From assembly GCA_947599835.1 (NCBI GenBank), contig CANQFQ010000012.1, forward strand, positions 1-40,724: a DNA stretch of 40,724 bases, read 5' to 3'. The notes under the pieces are model-generated. The model searched no databases and was not told the origin of the DNA. It saw only the letters and a program-made list of their open reading frames with translations. This DNA is from an uncultured Bacilli bacterium (GTDB lineage Bacteria; Bacillota_I; Bacilli_A; RFN20; CAG-631). This document shows positions 1 to 8,192 of the stretch, piece by piece (position 1 is the first letter of the stretch; the number at the start of each line of letters is the position of its first letter). A program made the position numbers and the translations under genes.

Positions 1-213
1 AATAATCAATCCATTATTGAACATGAAGCGACGGTTTCTAAAATTTCTGACGAGCAACTCTTTTATTTAATGAGTCGAGGTTTATCAAAACAACAAGCTA
101 TGCAAATGATTGTTATGGGTTTTATCGAACCTTTTTCAAAGGAATTACCGATGGAATATGCCGTCGAACTCAATCAATTACTTAAATTAAATATGGACGA
201 TAGTATTGGATAA
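1..213 (+). CDS. sufB: Fe-S cluster assembly scaffold SufB, C-terminal end (partial)
   Basis: The window opens inside a reading frame whose last 70 codons match the C-terminus of SufB, the scaffold subunit of the SufBCD Fe-S assembly complex. Diagnostic segments are [10 protein letters not shown] followed by [10 protein letters not shown], then [10 protein letters not shown] and the [11 protein letters not shown] tail. It ends with TAA at 211-213. The 5' end lies outside the window. As the last gene before a strong terminator, it is probably the final gene of a sufCDSUB-type operon. Family assignment is very secure; everything upstream is unseen. Confidence 0.95.
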   Translation, partial: NNQSIIEHEATVSKISDEQLFYLMSRGLSKQQAMQMIVMGFIEPFSKELPMEYAVELNQLLKLNMDDSIG

Positions 214-229
214 TTTAAAATCATATCTT
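204..229 (+). promoter_or_regulatory. Possible sporulation (sigma-E-like) promoter of yunB
   Basis: TATT at 204-207, a 14-bp spacer, and CATATCTT at 222-229 resemble the sigma-E pattern (-35 ending ATATT, N14, -10 CATACAAT) with 5 of 8 matches in the -10. Transcription would begin near 236, inside the left arm of the following hairpin. The match is weak and rests mainly on the expected mother-cell expression of yunB. Confidence 0.25.
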
Positions 230-230
230 C

Positions 231-269
231 GCCACTTTCAAGCATATATTTGCTTGAGGTGGCTTTTTT
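231..269 (+). terminator. Rho-independent terminator of the suf operon
   Basis: The left arm (231-244, GCCACTTTCAAGCA) pairs with the right arm (251-263, TGCTTGAGGTGGC), with one bulged T and a wobble pair, followed by six T. The right arm contains GAGGTGG (256-262), which also looks like the ribosome binding site of yunB. Confidence 0.85.
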
Positions 270-272
270 GTT

Positions 273-1025
273 ATGAAACAAACAATCACTTATTATAAAA
301 AAAATAATTTTAATGTGATTCGGAAACTCACATTAATTACTTTAAGTATTTTCATTTGTGTGACACTTACGTTTCATATTTCGGCAAAATTACTTTATCC
401 TACTTTTTTAAATTATGCAAAAATGCAAACGAATAAATTGTCGACAGCTTTAGTAAATAAGGCCGTTCAAACCACCATTTTAACGGATTTAGAAAAGGAT
501 GAAATCATCAAAGTAAAGTATCAAGAAAATGGAATTGCAAGCAGTATCGAGTTTAATACATATGTCATTAATAAAATTACTTCTAAAGCCGCTAATAGTG
601 TTTATAGTAATTTAAAATATATTGAAGAAGGAAATATTGAACATATTGAATATGATCGATTAGGGTTGGAGGTGGATACCAATTTACTATCTAAAGGAAT
701 TATTTATGAAATTCCTTACGGAATGGCTTTTCATAATGCCTTGCTCGCTAATTTTGGACCCAAACTTCCCGTTAGATTTACAGTATTAGGCGAGATTACG
801 AGTTTCATCGAAAGTAGAGTGAGTCAATATGGAATCAATAATGCCCTCATAGAAGTTGTCGCTACTTTAAAAATAAAAATGCAAGTGGTAATTCCACTTG
901 CGGCTGCGGACAATGAAATGAATTATGAAATTCCCATAGCTATTAAAGTGGTGACCGGAATGGTACCCACTTATTATCAGGGAAATAATGCATTATCAGA
1001 TAATTTTGTAATTCCAATAAAATGA
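273..1025 (+). CDS. yunB: Sporulation protein YunB family
   Basis: A 250-residue protein with one N-terminal membrane segment (about residues 20-42) and an extracytoplasmic body. The middle and C-terminal parts match the YunB sporulation family: a GxIYEIPYGMAFHNALLANFGP-type block (about 145-165), then FTVLGEITSF and the GINNALIEV motif, then an IP...GMVPTYY end. YunB is a mother-cell membrane protein needed for full sporulation in Bacillus. ATG at 273 is preceded by GAGGTGG at 256-262 (10-nt spacing), which is buried in the upstream terminator stem. The next gene follows 10 bases after the stop, so the two are likely co-transcribed. The family call is firm; the role is taken from Bacillus. 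Confidence 0.85.
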   Translation: MKQTITYYKKNNFNVIRKLTLITLSIFICVTLTFHISAKLLYPTFLNYAKMQTNKLSTALVNKAVQTTILTDLEKDEIIKVKYQENGIASSIEFNTYVINKITSKAANSVYSNLKYIEEGNIEHIEYDRLGLEVDTNLLSKGIIYEIPYGMAFHNALLANFGPKLPVRFTVLGEITSFIESRVSQYGINNALIEVVATLKIKMQVVIPLAAADNEMNYEIPIAIKVVTGMVPTYYQGNNALSDNFVIPIK

Positions 1026-1035
1026 GGTGAAAAAA

Positions 1036-1932
1036 ATGCAATCTTTTATCTTTGACTATTATGGCTATAATGTAAAGGATATTATCGATAGCCACTTTGA
1101 TTATCAAAATTATCGTTTTATATTGATTTCAACGACAGAAAGTGAAAGCAATATTTCAAAATTAGATGATTTTTTAATTTCATTAAGACAAAATTTTGAG
1201 GATGATATTGTTTATTTTGTAAAGAACCGATATAACCAATATATTTCATTAAATGATGCCACAAATATTATTTTATTAACTTATAAAATAGGGGATATCC
1301 AGCTAGATACATTGCAAAAAATGCATATGATTTATCAAAATTATAATCAAGGTAGATTAAATTTAGATGAGATTATTACTTTATGGGAACAAAGAATAGA
1401 ATATTTAGAAAATCAATGTTTAGTAATTTTGAATTTTGATAATCCAGCACATAAAGATTTATATGAATATGCAATGTATGCCATTGGTATGGCTGAAAAT
1501 GCATTACAATATATGAGTGATTTAAAAATTGATTTTAAAGAATATTTCGTGACGACTTTAACCCATCGAAGAATAAAAAAATTAGATAAATGGGAAATTT
1601 TTAATCCCTTTAATCTAATTTTTGATCATAGTGGCCGTGATTTAGCAGAACTTTATAAAAATGATATAATCACATTGAATCAATTAATTCAAATCACAAC
1701 ACAATATCGGTATAAAATCAGTGAATATCAGTATCTTTTGGCAAGAATTCTTTTTCCAGTGTCTGTATTTGATATTTTAGAAGATATTTATTTAGATAAA
1801 AACTATGATTATACGGAAGGAATTTACCAAGCTATTCAAGCCCAAGAAAAGCATATGCAAAAGGTAAAAAGTTTTTATAAATATATGATTAGTAATCTAA
1901 ATATTCGACCTATTCGTTGGTTGGATTTATAG
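1036..1932 (+). CDS. YutH-like spore coat-associated protein (divergent kinase-like fold)
   Basis: A 298-residue soluble protein rich in Tyr, Ile and Asp. The pattern NPFNLIFDHSGRDLAEL (about residues 190-206), followed by an ARILFPVSVFDILEDIY block, resembles the YutH/CotS family of spore coat-associated proteins, which have a degenerate aminoglycoside-phosphotransferase fold. I see no clear catalytic HxD motif. The gene lies between yunB and a YutI/NifU-like gene, and yutH and yutI are also neighbours in Bacillus subtilis, which supports the call. GAGGTG at 1024-1029 fits ATG 1036 (6-nt spacing) and overlaps the in-frame GTG at 1027, so 1036 is preferred. The 3' end overlaps the convergent nifU-like gene by 23 bases. 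Confidence 0.6.
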   Translation: MQSFIFDYYGYNVKDIIDSHFDYQNYRFILISTTESESNISKLDDFLISLRQNFEDDIVYFVKNRYNQYISLNDATNIILLTYKIGDIQLDTLQKMHMIYQNYNQGRLNLDEIITLWEQRIEYLENQCLVILNFDNPAHKDLYEYAMYAIGMAENALQYMSDLKIDFKEYFVTTLTHRRIKKLDKWEIFNPFNLIFDHSGRDLAELYKNDIITLNQLIQITTQYRYKISEYQYLLARILFPVSVFDILEDIYLDKNYDYTEGIYQAIQAQEKHMQKVKSFYKYMISNLNIRPIRWLDL

Positions 1933-2176
1933 CTGTGTCATCACTCACATTCATAACGCCTAAGACACCATCGACTTCTTCCATTAATAGATTTGCAATT
2001 CCATCTTGCAAAGTACTATCAATCATCGAACAACCAGCACAAGCACCTAATAACTTGACATAGACGATTCCATCTTTAAAATCAACAAATTCCAAGTCGC
2101 CACCATCGTGATTGATAAAGGGACGAATTTTTTCGAGAACCATCATGATTTTTTCTTTTGTTTGCTTTTCATCCAT
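1910..2176 (-). CDS. NifU-like Fe-S protein (YutI family)
   Basis: An 88-residue protein that is essentially a stand-alone NifU C-terminal domain. It has the RPFINHDGGDLEF start of the fold and the cluster-binding CAGC pair (CxxC) in LLGACAGCSMIDSTL, about residues 43-57. Such proteins carry and transfer Fe-S clusters, consistent with the SufB gene nearby. A clear AGAAGG ribosome binding site precedes the ATG on the minus strand. The tail overlaps the end of the yutH-like gene on the other strand by 23 bases, so the two genes converge without a spacer. I am confident of the domain; the exact target proteins are unknown. Confidence 0.92.
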   Translation of the reverse strand: MDEKQTKEKIMMVLEKIRPFINHDGGDLEFVDFKDGIVYVKLLGACAGCSMIDSTLQDGIANLLMEEVDGVLGVMNVSDDTAINPTNE

Positions 2177-2242
2177 AATAACGACCTTCTTTCTTCTAGA
2201 AAAATATTATAACACATCTCTTCTATTATTTTGCATTATAAA

Positions 2243-2271
2243 TTGTAAAATTTATAAAAATTCGTTATAAT
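2243..2271 (+). promoter_or_regulatory. Sigma-A-type promoter for yugI-pgi
   Basis: TTGTAA (2243-2248), a 17-bp spacer and TATAAT (2266-2271). Transcription would start near 2278, giving a leader of about 20 nt before the first ATG. Confidence 0.7.
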
Positions 2272-2297
2272 ATTTCAGGGATAAGAGGTGAATGCCA

Positions 2298-2681
2298 ATG
2301 GAATATAAAATGGGGGATATTATTAAAGTTGTTGTCGTTGGCTCACAACCTTATGGATTATTCGTTAAAACACAAGAAAATGATGGCGTTACGGGATTAA
2401 TTCACATTTCAGAAATCTCTTATGGGTTTGTAAAAGATGTGAATCAAATTGCTAAGGTAGATGATCTTTTAGAGGCTAAAGTTTTAAGTTATGACAAAGA
2501 AGCAAAACATTTAAAACTTTCAATCAAAGCTTTATTCGAACGCAATCGTTATCAAAGTGTGACATATTTAAATAAAACGACAAAAAATAAAAGTCGCAAT
2601 TTGAAAGATTTTACACCTCTTGCCGTTCAATTACCCAAATGGATTGAAGCAGAAATAGAAAAGGAAGAAGTAAAAAAATGA
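2298..2681 (+). CDS. yugI: S1-domain RNA-binding protein (YugI / general stress protein 13 family)
   Basis: A 127-residue protein with one S1 RNA-binding domain covering roughly residues 3-75: the GDIIKVVVVG strand, PYGLFVK, the GLIHISEIS core and a final LKLSIKAL strand, followed by a basic tail. It matches the YugI/GSP13 (CvfD) family, ribosome-associated stress or translation factors of Bacilli. ATG 2292 lies one base from the AGGTG Shine-Dalgarno (2286-2290), so ATG 2298 at 7-nt spacing is the better start. The TGA stop overlaps the pgi start as ATGA, indicating translational coupling. yugI and pgi are also close together in B. subtilis. Confidence 0.85.
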   Translation: MEYKMGDIIKVVVVGSQPYGLFVKTQENDGVTGLIHISEISYGFVKDVNQIAKVDDLLEAKVLSYDKEAKHLKLSIKALFERNRYQSVTYLNKTTKNKSRNLKDFTPLAVQLPKWIEAEIEKEEVKK

Positions 2682-3934
2682 TTAAATTAGATTTAAGTAG
2701 AGCCTTTTGCAAAGAACAAATGGCAAATTATGAAAACAAAATTCAAACGATTCATCAAATGATTCAAAATAAAACAGGCTTAGGGAATGATTTTCTAGGT
2801 TGGTTGGACTATGCAAATGGTCTAGATTCATCTTTTTTAGAAAAAATTCAAAGCTTAGCTAATAAAGTTCGTGAAGAATGTGAAGTTTTAGTTGTTATTG
2901 GAATTGGTGGAAGTTACTTAGGCGCAAGAGCCGCGATTGATGCGATAAATGGCTTATTTAAAAAAGATCGATTAGAAATAATATATTTAGGAAATACTTT
3001 ATCGCCTTATTATGTAAGTCAAGTTGTAGAATATTTAAAAGATAAAAAAATTGCGGTCAATGTTGTTTCAAAATCAGGAACTACGATTGAACCCGCAATC
3101 GCTTTTCGCTTTTTAAAACCTTTAGTAGAAAAAGTATGGAAAGAAAGAGCACATGAATTTATTTTTGCCACAACAGACCAACAAAAAGGAGCTTTAAAAC
3201 CTTTAGCAGACAGCAAAGGTTATACAACATTTATCATTCCAGATGATGTTGGGGGCCGTTATTCAGTGATTACGCCTGTAGGTTTATTTCCTATGGCCTG
3301 TGCCGGGTTAGATATTAAAGCCTTTATTGAAGGGGTTAAAGCCGCAATGGTGACTTATCGTCAACCCCATAATATTGCTTATCAATATGCATTAACCCGT
3401 TATTTACATTTTAAAAATAAGCAATCCGTAGAATTTTTTATTAATTATGAACCGCATCTCAATATGTTCAATGAATGGTTAAAACAATTATTTGGAGAAA
3501 GTGAAGGAAAACAAAATCAAGGGTTGCTACCTGCTAGTTTATGTTTTACTACGGATTTACATTCCATGGGTCAATTCTGTCAAGAAGGCCATGATATTTT
3601 CTTTGAAACAACGCTTCGTTTAAGAAATTATCAAGGAGATATTACAATTCCCGAAATGGAAAATGATGCGGATCATCTTAACTATCTAGTAAATAAAAAG
3701 ATTTCTTATGTCAATGATATTGCCATTGATTCTACCCTTAAAGCCCATTGCCTTGGACATCGCTCAAATATTGTCATCGAACTTGAAAAACTTGATGAAT
3801 ATCATCTGGGTGAATTATTTTATTTTTTCATGGTAAGTTGTGCTTGTTCAGCTTATCTATTAGAAGTTAATCCATTTAATCAACCCGGTGTGGAAGTGTA
3901 TAAAAAAGAAATGAAAGAATTACTTAAAAAGTAA
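2678..3934 (+). CDS. pgi: Glucose-6-phosphate isomerase
   Basis: A 418-residue cytoplasmic enzyme interconverting glucose-6-phosphate and fructose-6-phosphate in glycolysis. It shows the GIGGSYLGARAAI phosphate-binding loop (about 75-87), SKSGTTIEPAIAFR (the SIS-domain serine loop), GGRYSVITPVGLFP, the catalytic Glu region GESEGKQNQGLLP, and the C-terminal signature NPFNQPGVEVYK with its catalytic lysine. It is slightly shorter than the roughly 450 residues of Bacillus Pgi but complete. ATG 2678 overlaps the upstream stop and is preceded by a purine-rich AAGGAAGAAG. A terminator follows 27 bases after the stop. Confidence 0.97.
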   Translation: MIKLDLSRAFCKEQMANYENKIQTIHQMIQNKTGLGNDFLGWLDYANGLDSSFLEKIQSLANKVREECEVLVVIGIGGSYLGARAAIDAINGLFKKDRLEIIYLGNTLSPYYVSQVVEYLKDKKIAVNVVSKSGTTIEPAIAFRFLKPLVEKVWKERAHEFIFATTDQQKGALKPLADSKGYTTFIIPDDVGGRYSVITPVGLFPMACAGLDIKAFIEGVKAAMVTYRQPHNIAYQYALTRYLHFKNKQSVEFFINYEPHLNMFNEWLKQLFGESEGKQNQGLLPASLCFTTDLHSMGQFCQEGHDIFFETTLRLRNYQGDITIPEMENDADHLNYLVNKKISYVNDIAIDSTLKAHCLGHRSNIVIELEKLDEYHLGELFYFFMVSCACSAYLLEVNPFNQPGVEVYKKEMKELLKK

Positions 3935-3960
3935 TTAAAACATAACTATAAAATGTAAAA

Positions 3961-3990
3961 AAATCGAGGTTTAATATCTCGATTTTTTTT
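3961..3990 (+). terminator. Terminator after pgi
   Basis: AAATCGAG and CTCGATTT form an 8-bp stem around a 9-10-nt loop, followed by eight T. Confidence 0.85.
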
Positions 3991-4342
3991 ACAATTTCGA
4001 AAATTTAAAAACGATATCGTAATAGGGTCTTTGCAAAAATGTCGAACTCTTAAAGTATCAAGATCAAAAAAATGCGTTTGTTAATCTCCTTTTTTTTAAA
4101 TTTTTGGTGATTATTTTGTTAATAGCTTACCAAAATAAAATATATTTTTTTGAAACATCAACATTTTTCTCTGCCAATAGAAAATAAATATTATAACATT
4201 AAAGAAATATCGGTAAAATCGATAAAATTTGTATGAAAATAGATTGAAAAATACACAAAAAATAATGCCTAAATTACGATAAATAAGTGAATTGTTCGAA
4301 CTTGCAAAAAATCATCCCACAATAAAAAAACAAAAAAATCTG
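3991..4342. other. AT-rich intergenic region, no gene seen
   Basis: About 350 bases of very AT-rich sequence without a credible reading frame on either strand. A short block resembling TTGCAAAAAnT next to a GAAC occurs near 4032 and again near 4300, but I cannot assign a role. Confidence 0.5.
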
Positions 4343-4371
4343 TTGAATGCAATTGGATTTAATGTTAAAAT
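4343..4371 (+). promoter_or_regulatory. Sigma-A-type promoter of the lipoprotein operon
   Basis: TTGAAT (4343-4348), a 17-bp spacer and TAAAAT (4366-4371). The leader is about 30 nt and carries AAAGGAAGGG before ATG 4410. Confidence 0.7.
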
Positions 4372-4409
4372 CTACCTAATTATATATTCTTAAAGGAAGG
4401 GAAAAACAT

Positions 4410-6170
4410 ATGAAAAAGAATAAATTATTTTTATTTCTTTTACCTTTTTTATTAGTTGCTGGTTGTAATGATACTAAAAGTTCATCAACTAATTCAAGTA
4501 GTAGTAAAGAAATAGTAGACTTCGAAGTTCCTATTACATTAGCAAAACTAAAAAACTTATTTGTTAAAGGGGGAGTTTCTTATAATCTTGAAGAACAAGA
4601 AACTAAATCTTCAACTCGACATACTAAGGAGATTACTACTAAGATGTGGTCTATTGAAACGACTATCACTAACGAAACCTTAACCGTTTATGAAGGCCCT
4701 TTTGCTTATTTAACGGGAAGTGAACAGATAACTCATGAAATGACCGATGAATTTGTAAGTCAATATCCAGAAGAAAATGATACGTATCAGGCTTTTCGAG
4801 GCGTTTATAACGATAAATATTATGAAGTAATTGATTATGGCATTGGAAAAGATAGAGACTATGCTGTTGTTCTTGATATTACTGAAAATGTAACTGATAC
4901 AACACAAATAAAAATGGAAGATGTCATTCATTATTCAAATACTACAGCATCTGATTTTGTTAGGCGTTATTTGAATTATATGAACAGTATTAATGGTTTA
5001 CTTGATCCTGATATCAAAGCTGATAAAAGTTTTAGTTACCATTTAGAATCTGAAGGCGAAAGTGCTGATGATTATGGAATTTATCCTTTTAATGTTTCTC
5101 TTGATTTAGATTTTGAAAAAGATGGTTTTTTAAAACGTTATAATCTAGTTTATGAAATGAAATATATTGATGACGAAACTCAAATTGAAATAGATTATGG
5201 TTCAATTGAAGATGAAATAGTTATTACTAGAGGTGCTAAAAATAAGATAAATAGCAATTATCCTTTGGTGCCTACGGATTATTGGCTTACAGATTATGAA
5301 GTACAACTATTGGTTACTAATCGAGATTTAGATACTTATAATGTTAATCCTAATGAAATACCAATTGATTGCTATGTGGATGCTAGTGCTATATCAGTTG
5401 TTCCTGAAAAAGCTCTAGATACTGAACTCAAAATTGTTTCTAGTGCTAATAACGATGTTGTATCAGTAAATGAATATGGGGTAGTTAGATCCGTTGGTGC
5501 GGGTAGTACAACTTTAACAGTTAGTTCAACTACGGGAATAGAAAAAACAATTGATGTAACAGTGTTCATTCCAGATGCTACTTCAGTTGAACTAAAATGC
5601 TATAGTTTACATTATTATAAAGGCGAAACTTATAACTTATATGTTTATTGGAATCCTGATAATGTAAGAGAAGAATTAGATTGGCATGTTGATCATCCAG
5701 AAATCATAGAGGTTGATTTTGATGATGCTGGTGATCCTATTGTTCATTGTTTAGAAGCAGGAACTGCAACGATTACAATCACAGCTAAAGGAAAACCAAC
5801 CATTACAGATTCATTAACATTAACAGTAACAGAAAAATTAAGTGCTGAACAAATTAATCAAGCAGTTATTGGTAAATGGATAAATCAATCACAGTCAGAA
5901 CAATATGTACAATTTAATGCTGATTTGACTGGCAGTTTCTTCTATGACTATGAATTCACATTTACTTGGTCTATAACAATTACAGCAAACAATGTAACAA
6001 TTCATTTATCAACTGTTACACCTAACACAACAGAAATAACATATGCATATGATGGAAATAATATAGCTGATGTTGCTTTAGATGGTTTGTCTTTAAGACT
6101 TGAATTGCGATTTTCTTCATATGATTATTGGGCATTTGAATATGCTGGCACATTTATAAAAGAAAATTAA
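4410..6170 (+). CDS. Secreted lipoprotein with bacterial Ig-like (BIG2-type) domains
   Basis: A 586-residue protein of unknown function. Residues 1-19 are a type II signal peptide with lipobox LVAGC (lipidated Cys19), followed by a short Ser/Asn-rich linker. The body (about 40-300) is acidic and unrecognised. Residues about 320-390 and 393-475 look like two BIG2-type Ig-like repeats: SVNEYGVVRSVGAGSTTLTV, then the TITITA...SLTLTV strands. The last 100 residues begin with IGKWINQ and contain a TGSFF...FTWSI pattern like small beta-sandwich lipoprotein tails. It is probably displayed on the outer face of the membrane. It starts an operon with the next lipoprotein, 16 bases downstream. Confidence 0.75.
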   Translation: MKKNKLFLFLLPFLLVAGCNDTKSSSTNSSSSKEIVDFEVPITLAKLKNLFVKGGVSYNLEEQETKSSTRHTKEITTKMWSIETTITNETLTVYEGPFAYLTGSEQITHEMTDEFVSQYPEENDTYQAFRGVYNDKYYEVIDYGIGKDRDYAVVLDITENVTDTTQIKMEDVIHYSNTTASDFVRRYLNYMNSINGLLDPDIKADKSFSYHLESEGESADDYGIYPFNVSLDLDFEKDGFLKRYNLVYEMKYIDDETQIEIDYGSIEDEIVITRGAKNKINSNYPLVPTDYWLTDYEVQLLVTNRDLDTYNVNPNEIPIDCYVDASAISVVPEKALDTELKIVSSANNDVVSVNEYGVVRSVGAGSTTLTVSSTTGIEKTIDVTVFIPDATSVELKCYSLHYYKGETYNLYVYWNPDNVREELDWHVDHPEIIEVDFDDAGDPIVHCLEAGTATITITAKGKPTITDSLTLTVTEKLSAEQINQAVIGKWINQSQSEQYVQFNADLTGSFFYDYEFTFTWSITITANNVTIHLSTVTPNTTEITYAYDGNNIADVALDGLSLRLELRFSSYDYWAFEYAGTFIKEN

Positions 6171-6186
6171 AAAGAAAGGAAAAAAC

Positions 6187-8100
6187 ATGAAAAAAAGATA
6201 TATATTTACAAGTTTACTCGTTGCTTTACTATTAAGTGCTTGTGGTACAGATGATAAAAAATCTAGTAACTTATCTTCATCAAGTAGTTTAAATAGTTCA
6301 TCTTCAACAACTAACCCATCTCAAGAAAGTTCTACTAGTACTCTATCTAGTTCTACTAGTAGTTCATCTACCACTTCAGCAGATAGTTCTGCTAGTAGTT
6401 CATCAATTGTTCAAGAAGAAAAAAATTTAACAAATATTGATGAATTACTCGATTTTATCGAAAGTTTTTCCAATAAAGAAGTTGAAGAAATTTCTAATGT
6501 TGAATATGAAAAAGAATATATTTATTATTCAGGTTATACTGAAAATTATAAAGAAAGCGGAAGTGTTGTCGCTTATGATGATAATCACATAGTTAATAGT
6601 TATACAAAAATTAAAAGTGATGAATGGTCATCACCAATAACCACTGATTTGCAACAATATTTAGGTTTATATGAAGAAAAACCTAATTATTTCTATGATA
6701 TTTTGATTGATAGTAGTGAACCCAAACCTTTTATGAATAGGTATGAACTCGTTGATATAGTAACTAACGAAAATACACAAATTGCTAAAACAGATGTTAA
6801 TAAAAAAATCAGTTTAAATATCTTTTCAAGTTTTAAAGAATTTATTAATGATGCTGTCGTTGCTTCAAATGGAATAGTTAAAAAGCAAGGAAATACTATT
6901 TTACTTGAAACAACTATTTATACAACTAGCAATGAATTGGATAGTAGTCATGATAATCAACTTGAATGCAGCTTCCAATTTGAATTAGATAATAATGATT
7001 ACATTACTACATTAACATATTATTTTAAAGAACAGGAATATCAAATCTACCAAGAACTCTACAAAGATATTGCTTATTATTCATATAGCTATGAATTTAG
7101 TTATGGTGCAAAAGCTGATGCGGCTGAAAGTGCTATTAATCCTGGAATGTTTGTAGCGACTTCGTTTGATTTACAATTAGAAACCAGTTCTTCTTATTAT
7201 TATGAAGAAGTTGAACCTAATGCTTTGGTGGCTGGAAATAAGCTTCGTGGTGTAGCTAAAAATGTGGTTCCATCAACTGCCATTGATGTTGATTTAACTA
7301 TTCAATTTAGCAGTAATGAAACGATTGTTGATTTAAATGGAAACATTAAAAAATCTGGCCAATCTCATTTAGTGTTTGTAAGTACTGGTGGAATAACTAA
7401 AGAGGTGGATGTAATAGTATCTGCCCCAGCTGCAACTTATATTTATATTTCTTTAAAAAGCAGTTCGGAAACATATAATTTAAATGATACTGTTGAATTT
7501 GAAATAGGTTACACACCCGAAGAAACGGATGACACATTTACTGTATCAGTTACAGCACCTAATGAAACAGTTCAAACTTTACAGCCTAATAAAGATGGAA
7601 AATATTCGTTTGTTGTAACTCAAAAAGGTAAATATGTAATAAATGTTCAAGATGATGATGTTGAATCAGTAAGCGCAACTAAAGAAATTGATGTTGTTGA
7701 ACCACTATCTGATGAAGATTTAAAAAGATTATTAGTTACAGGCAATGGCTTTGTTTGTGAAATTTATGAATATGATGCTGATAGCTATGATTATGTTGAT
7801 GTAACCTATACTTTAAAATTCAATGTAGATGGTACAGCCACTATAACTGCCTCTAAATCTAATTATTGGAGTGCTACTCCAACAGTATCTCAAATTGCTT
7901 CATTTACTTATAAAATAGAAAATGGAAAAATTGTTTTGATTTTTCCATTAACTATTCAAGGTGATGAATATGTATCAGGTACGATTACTTTTCAAATTGG
8001 ATATGATAGCAATAATGAAACTATAATTAGTAGCATTAAATTTGATTTAGAAGCAAGCGGTTATGGTTATTTCTATAAAACATTTGAAAGAGAGGCTTAG
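6187..8100 (+). CDS. Secreted lipoprotein with Ser/Thr-rich stalk
   Basis: A 637-residue protein of unknown function. Its signal peptide ends in lipobox LLSAC (Cys19). Residues about 25-75 are almost entirely Ser and Thr, a typical flexible stalk that lifts the body off the membrane. The body has the same overall plan as the upstream lipoprotein: an acidic central region with many Tyr, then Ig-like strands, then a C-terminal block with LKFNVDGTATITAS, suggesting ancient paralogy. An AAAGGA ribosome binding site precedes ATG 6187. The TAG stop lies inside the loop of the terminator that ends the operon. No function can be stated. Confidence 0.75.
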   Translation: MKKRYIFTSLLVALLLSACGTDDKKSSNLSSSSSLNSSSSTTNPSQESSTSTLSSSTSSSSTTSADSSASSSSIVQEEKNLTNIDELLDFIESFSNKEVEEISNVEYEKEYIYYSGYTENYKESGSVVAYDDNHIVNSYTKIKSDEWSSPITTDLQQYLGLYEEKPNYFYDILIDSSEPKPFMNRYELVDIVTNENTQIAKTDVNKKISLNIFSSFKEFINDAVVASNGIVKKQGNTILLETTIYTTSNELDSSHDNQLECSFQFELDNNDYITTLTYYFKEQEYQIYQELYKDIAYYSYSYEFSYGAKADAAESAINPGMFVATSFDLQLETSSSYYYEEVEPNALVAGNKLRGVAKNVVPSTAIDVDLTIQFSSNETIVDLNGNIKKSGQSHLVFVSTGGITKEVDVIVSAPAATYIYISLKSSSETYNLNDTVEFEIGYTPEETDDTFTVSVTAPNETVQTLQPNKDGKYSFVVTQKGKYVINVQDDDVESVSATKEIDVVEPLSDEDLKRLLVTGNGFVCEIYEYDADSYDYVDVTYTLKFNVDGTATITASKSNYWSATPTVSQIASFTYKIENGKIVLIFPLTIQGDEYVSGTITFQIGYDSNNETIISSIKFDLEASGYGYFYKTFEREA

Positions 8101-8110
8101 CCTCTTTTTT
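8091..8110 (+). terminator. Terminator overlapping the stop codon of the lipoprotein operon
   Basis: AGAGGC (8091-8096) pairs with GCCTCT (8100-8105) around a TTA loop and is followed by a T run. The TAG stop (8098-8100) is at the loop, so the stem is partly coding. Confidence 0.85.
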
Positions 8111-8125
8111 GATTGTAAATAATGC

Positions 8126-8154
8126 TTTATTCTTGAAAAATAAGTTGCTATAAT
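8126..8154 (+). promoter_or_regulatory. Extended -10 promoter of the third lipoprotein
   Basis: TATAAT (8149-8154) is preceded by TGC, a TGn extended -10. The -35 is weak (TTTATT at 8126-8131, 17-bp spacing), as is usual for extended -10 promoters. Confidence 0.6.
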
Positions 8155-8192
8155 TTTTATGGATAGAGGTATAACATGTAGGAGCTGATATT

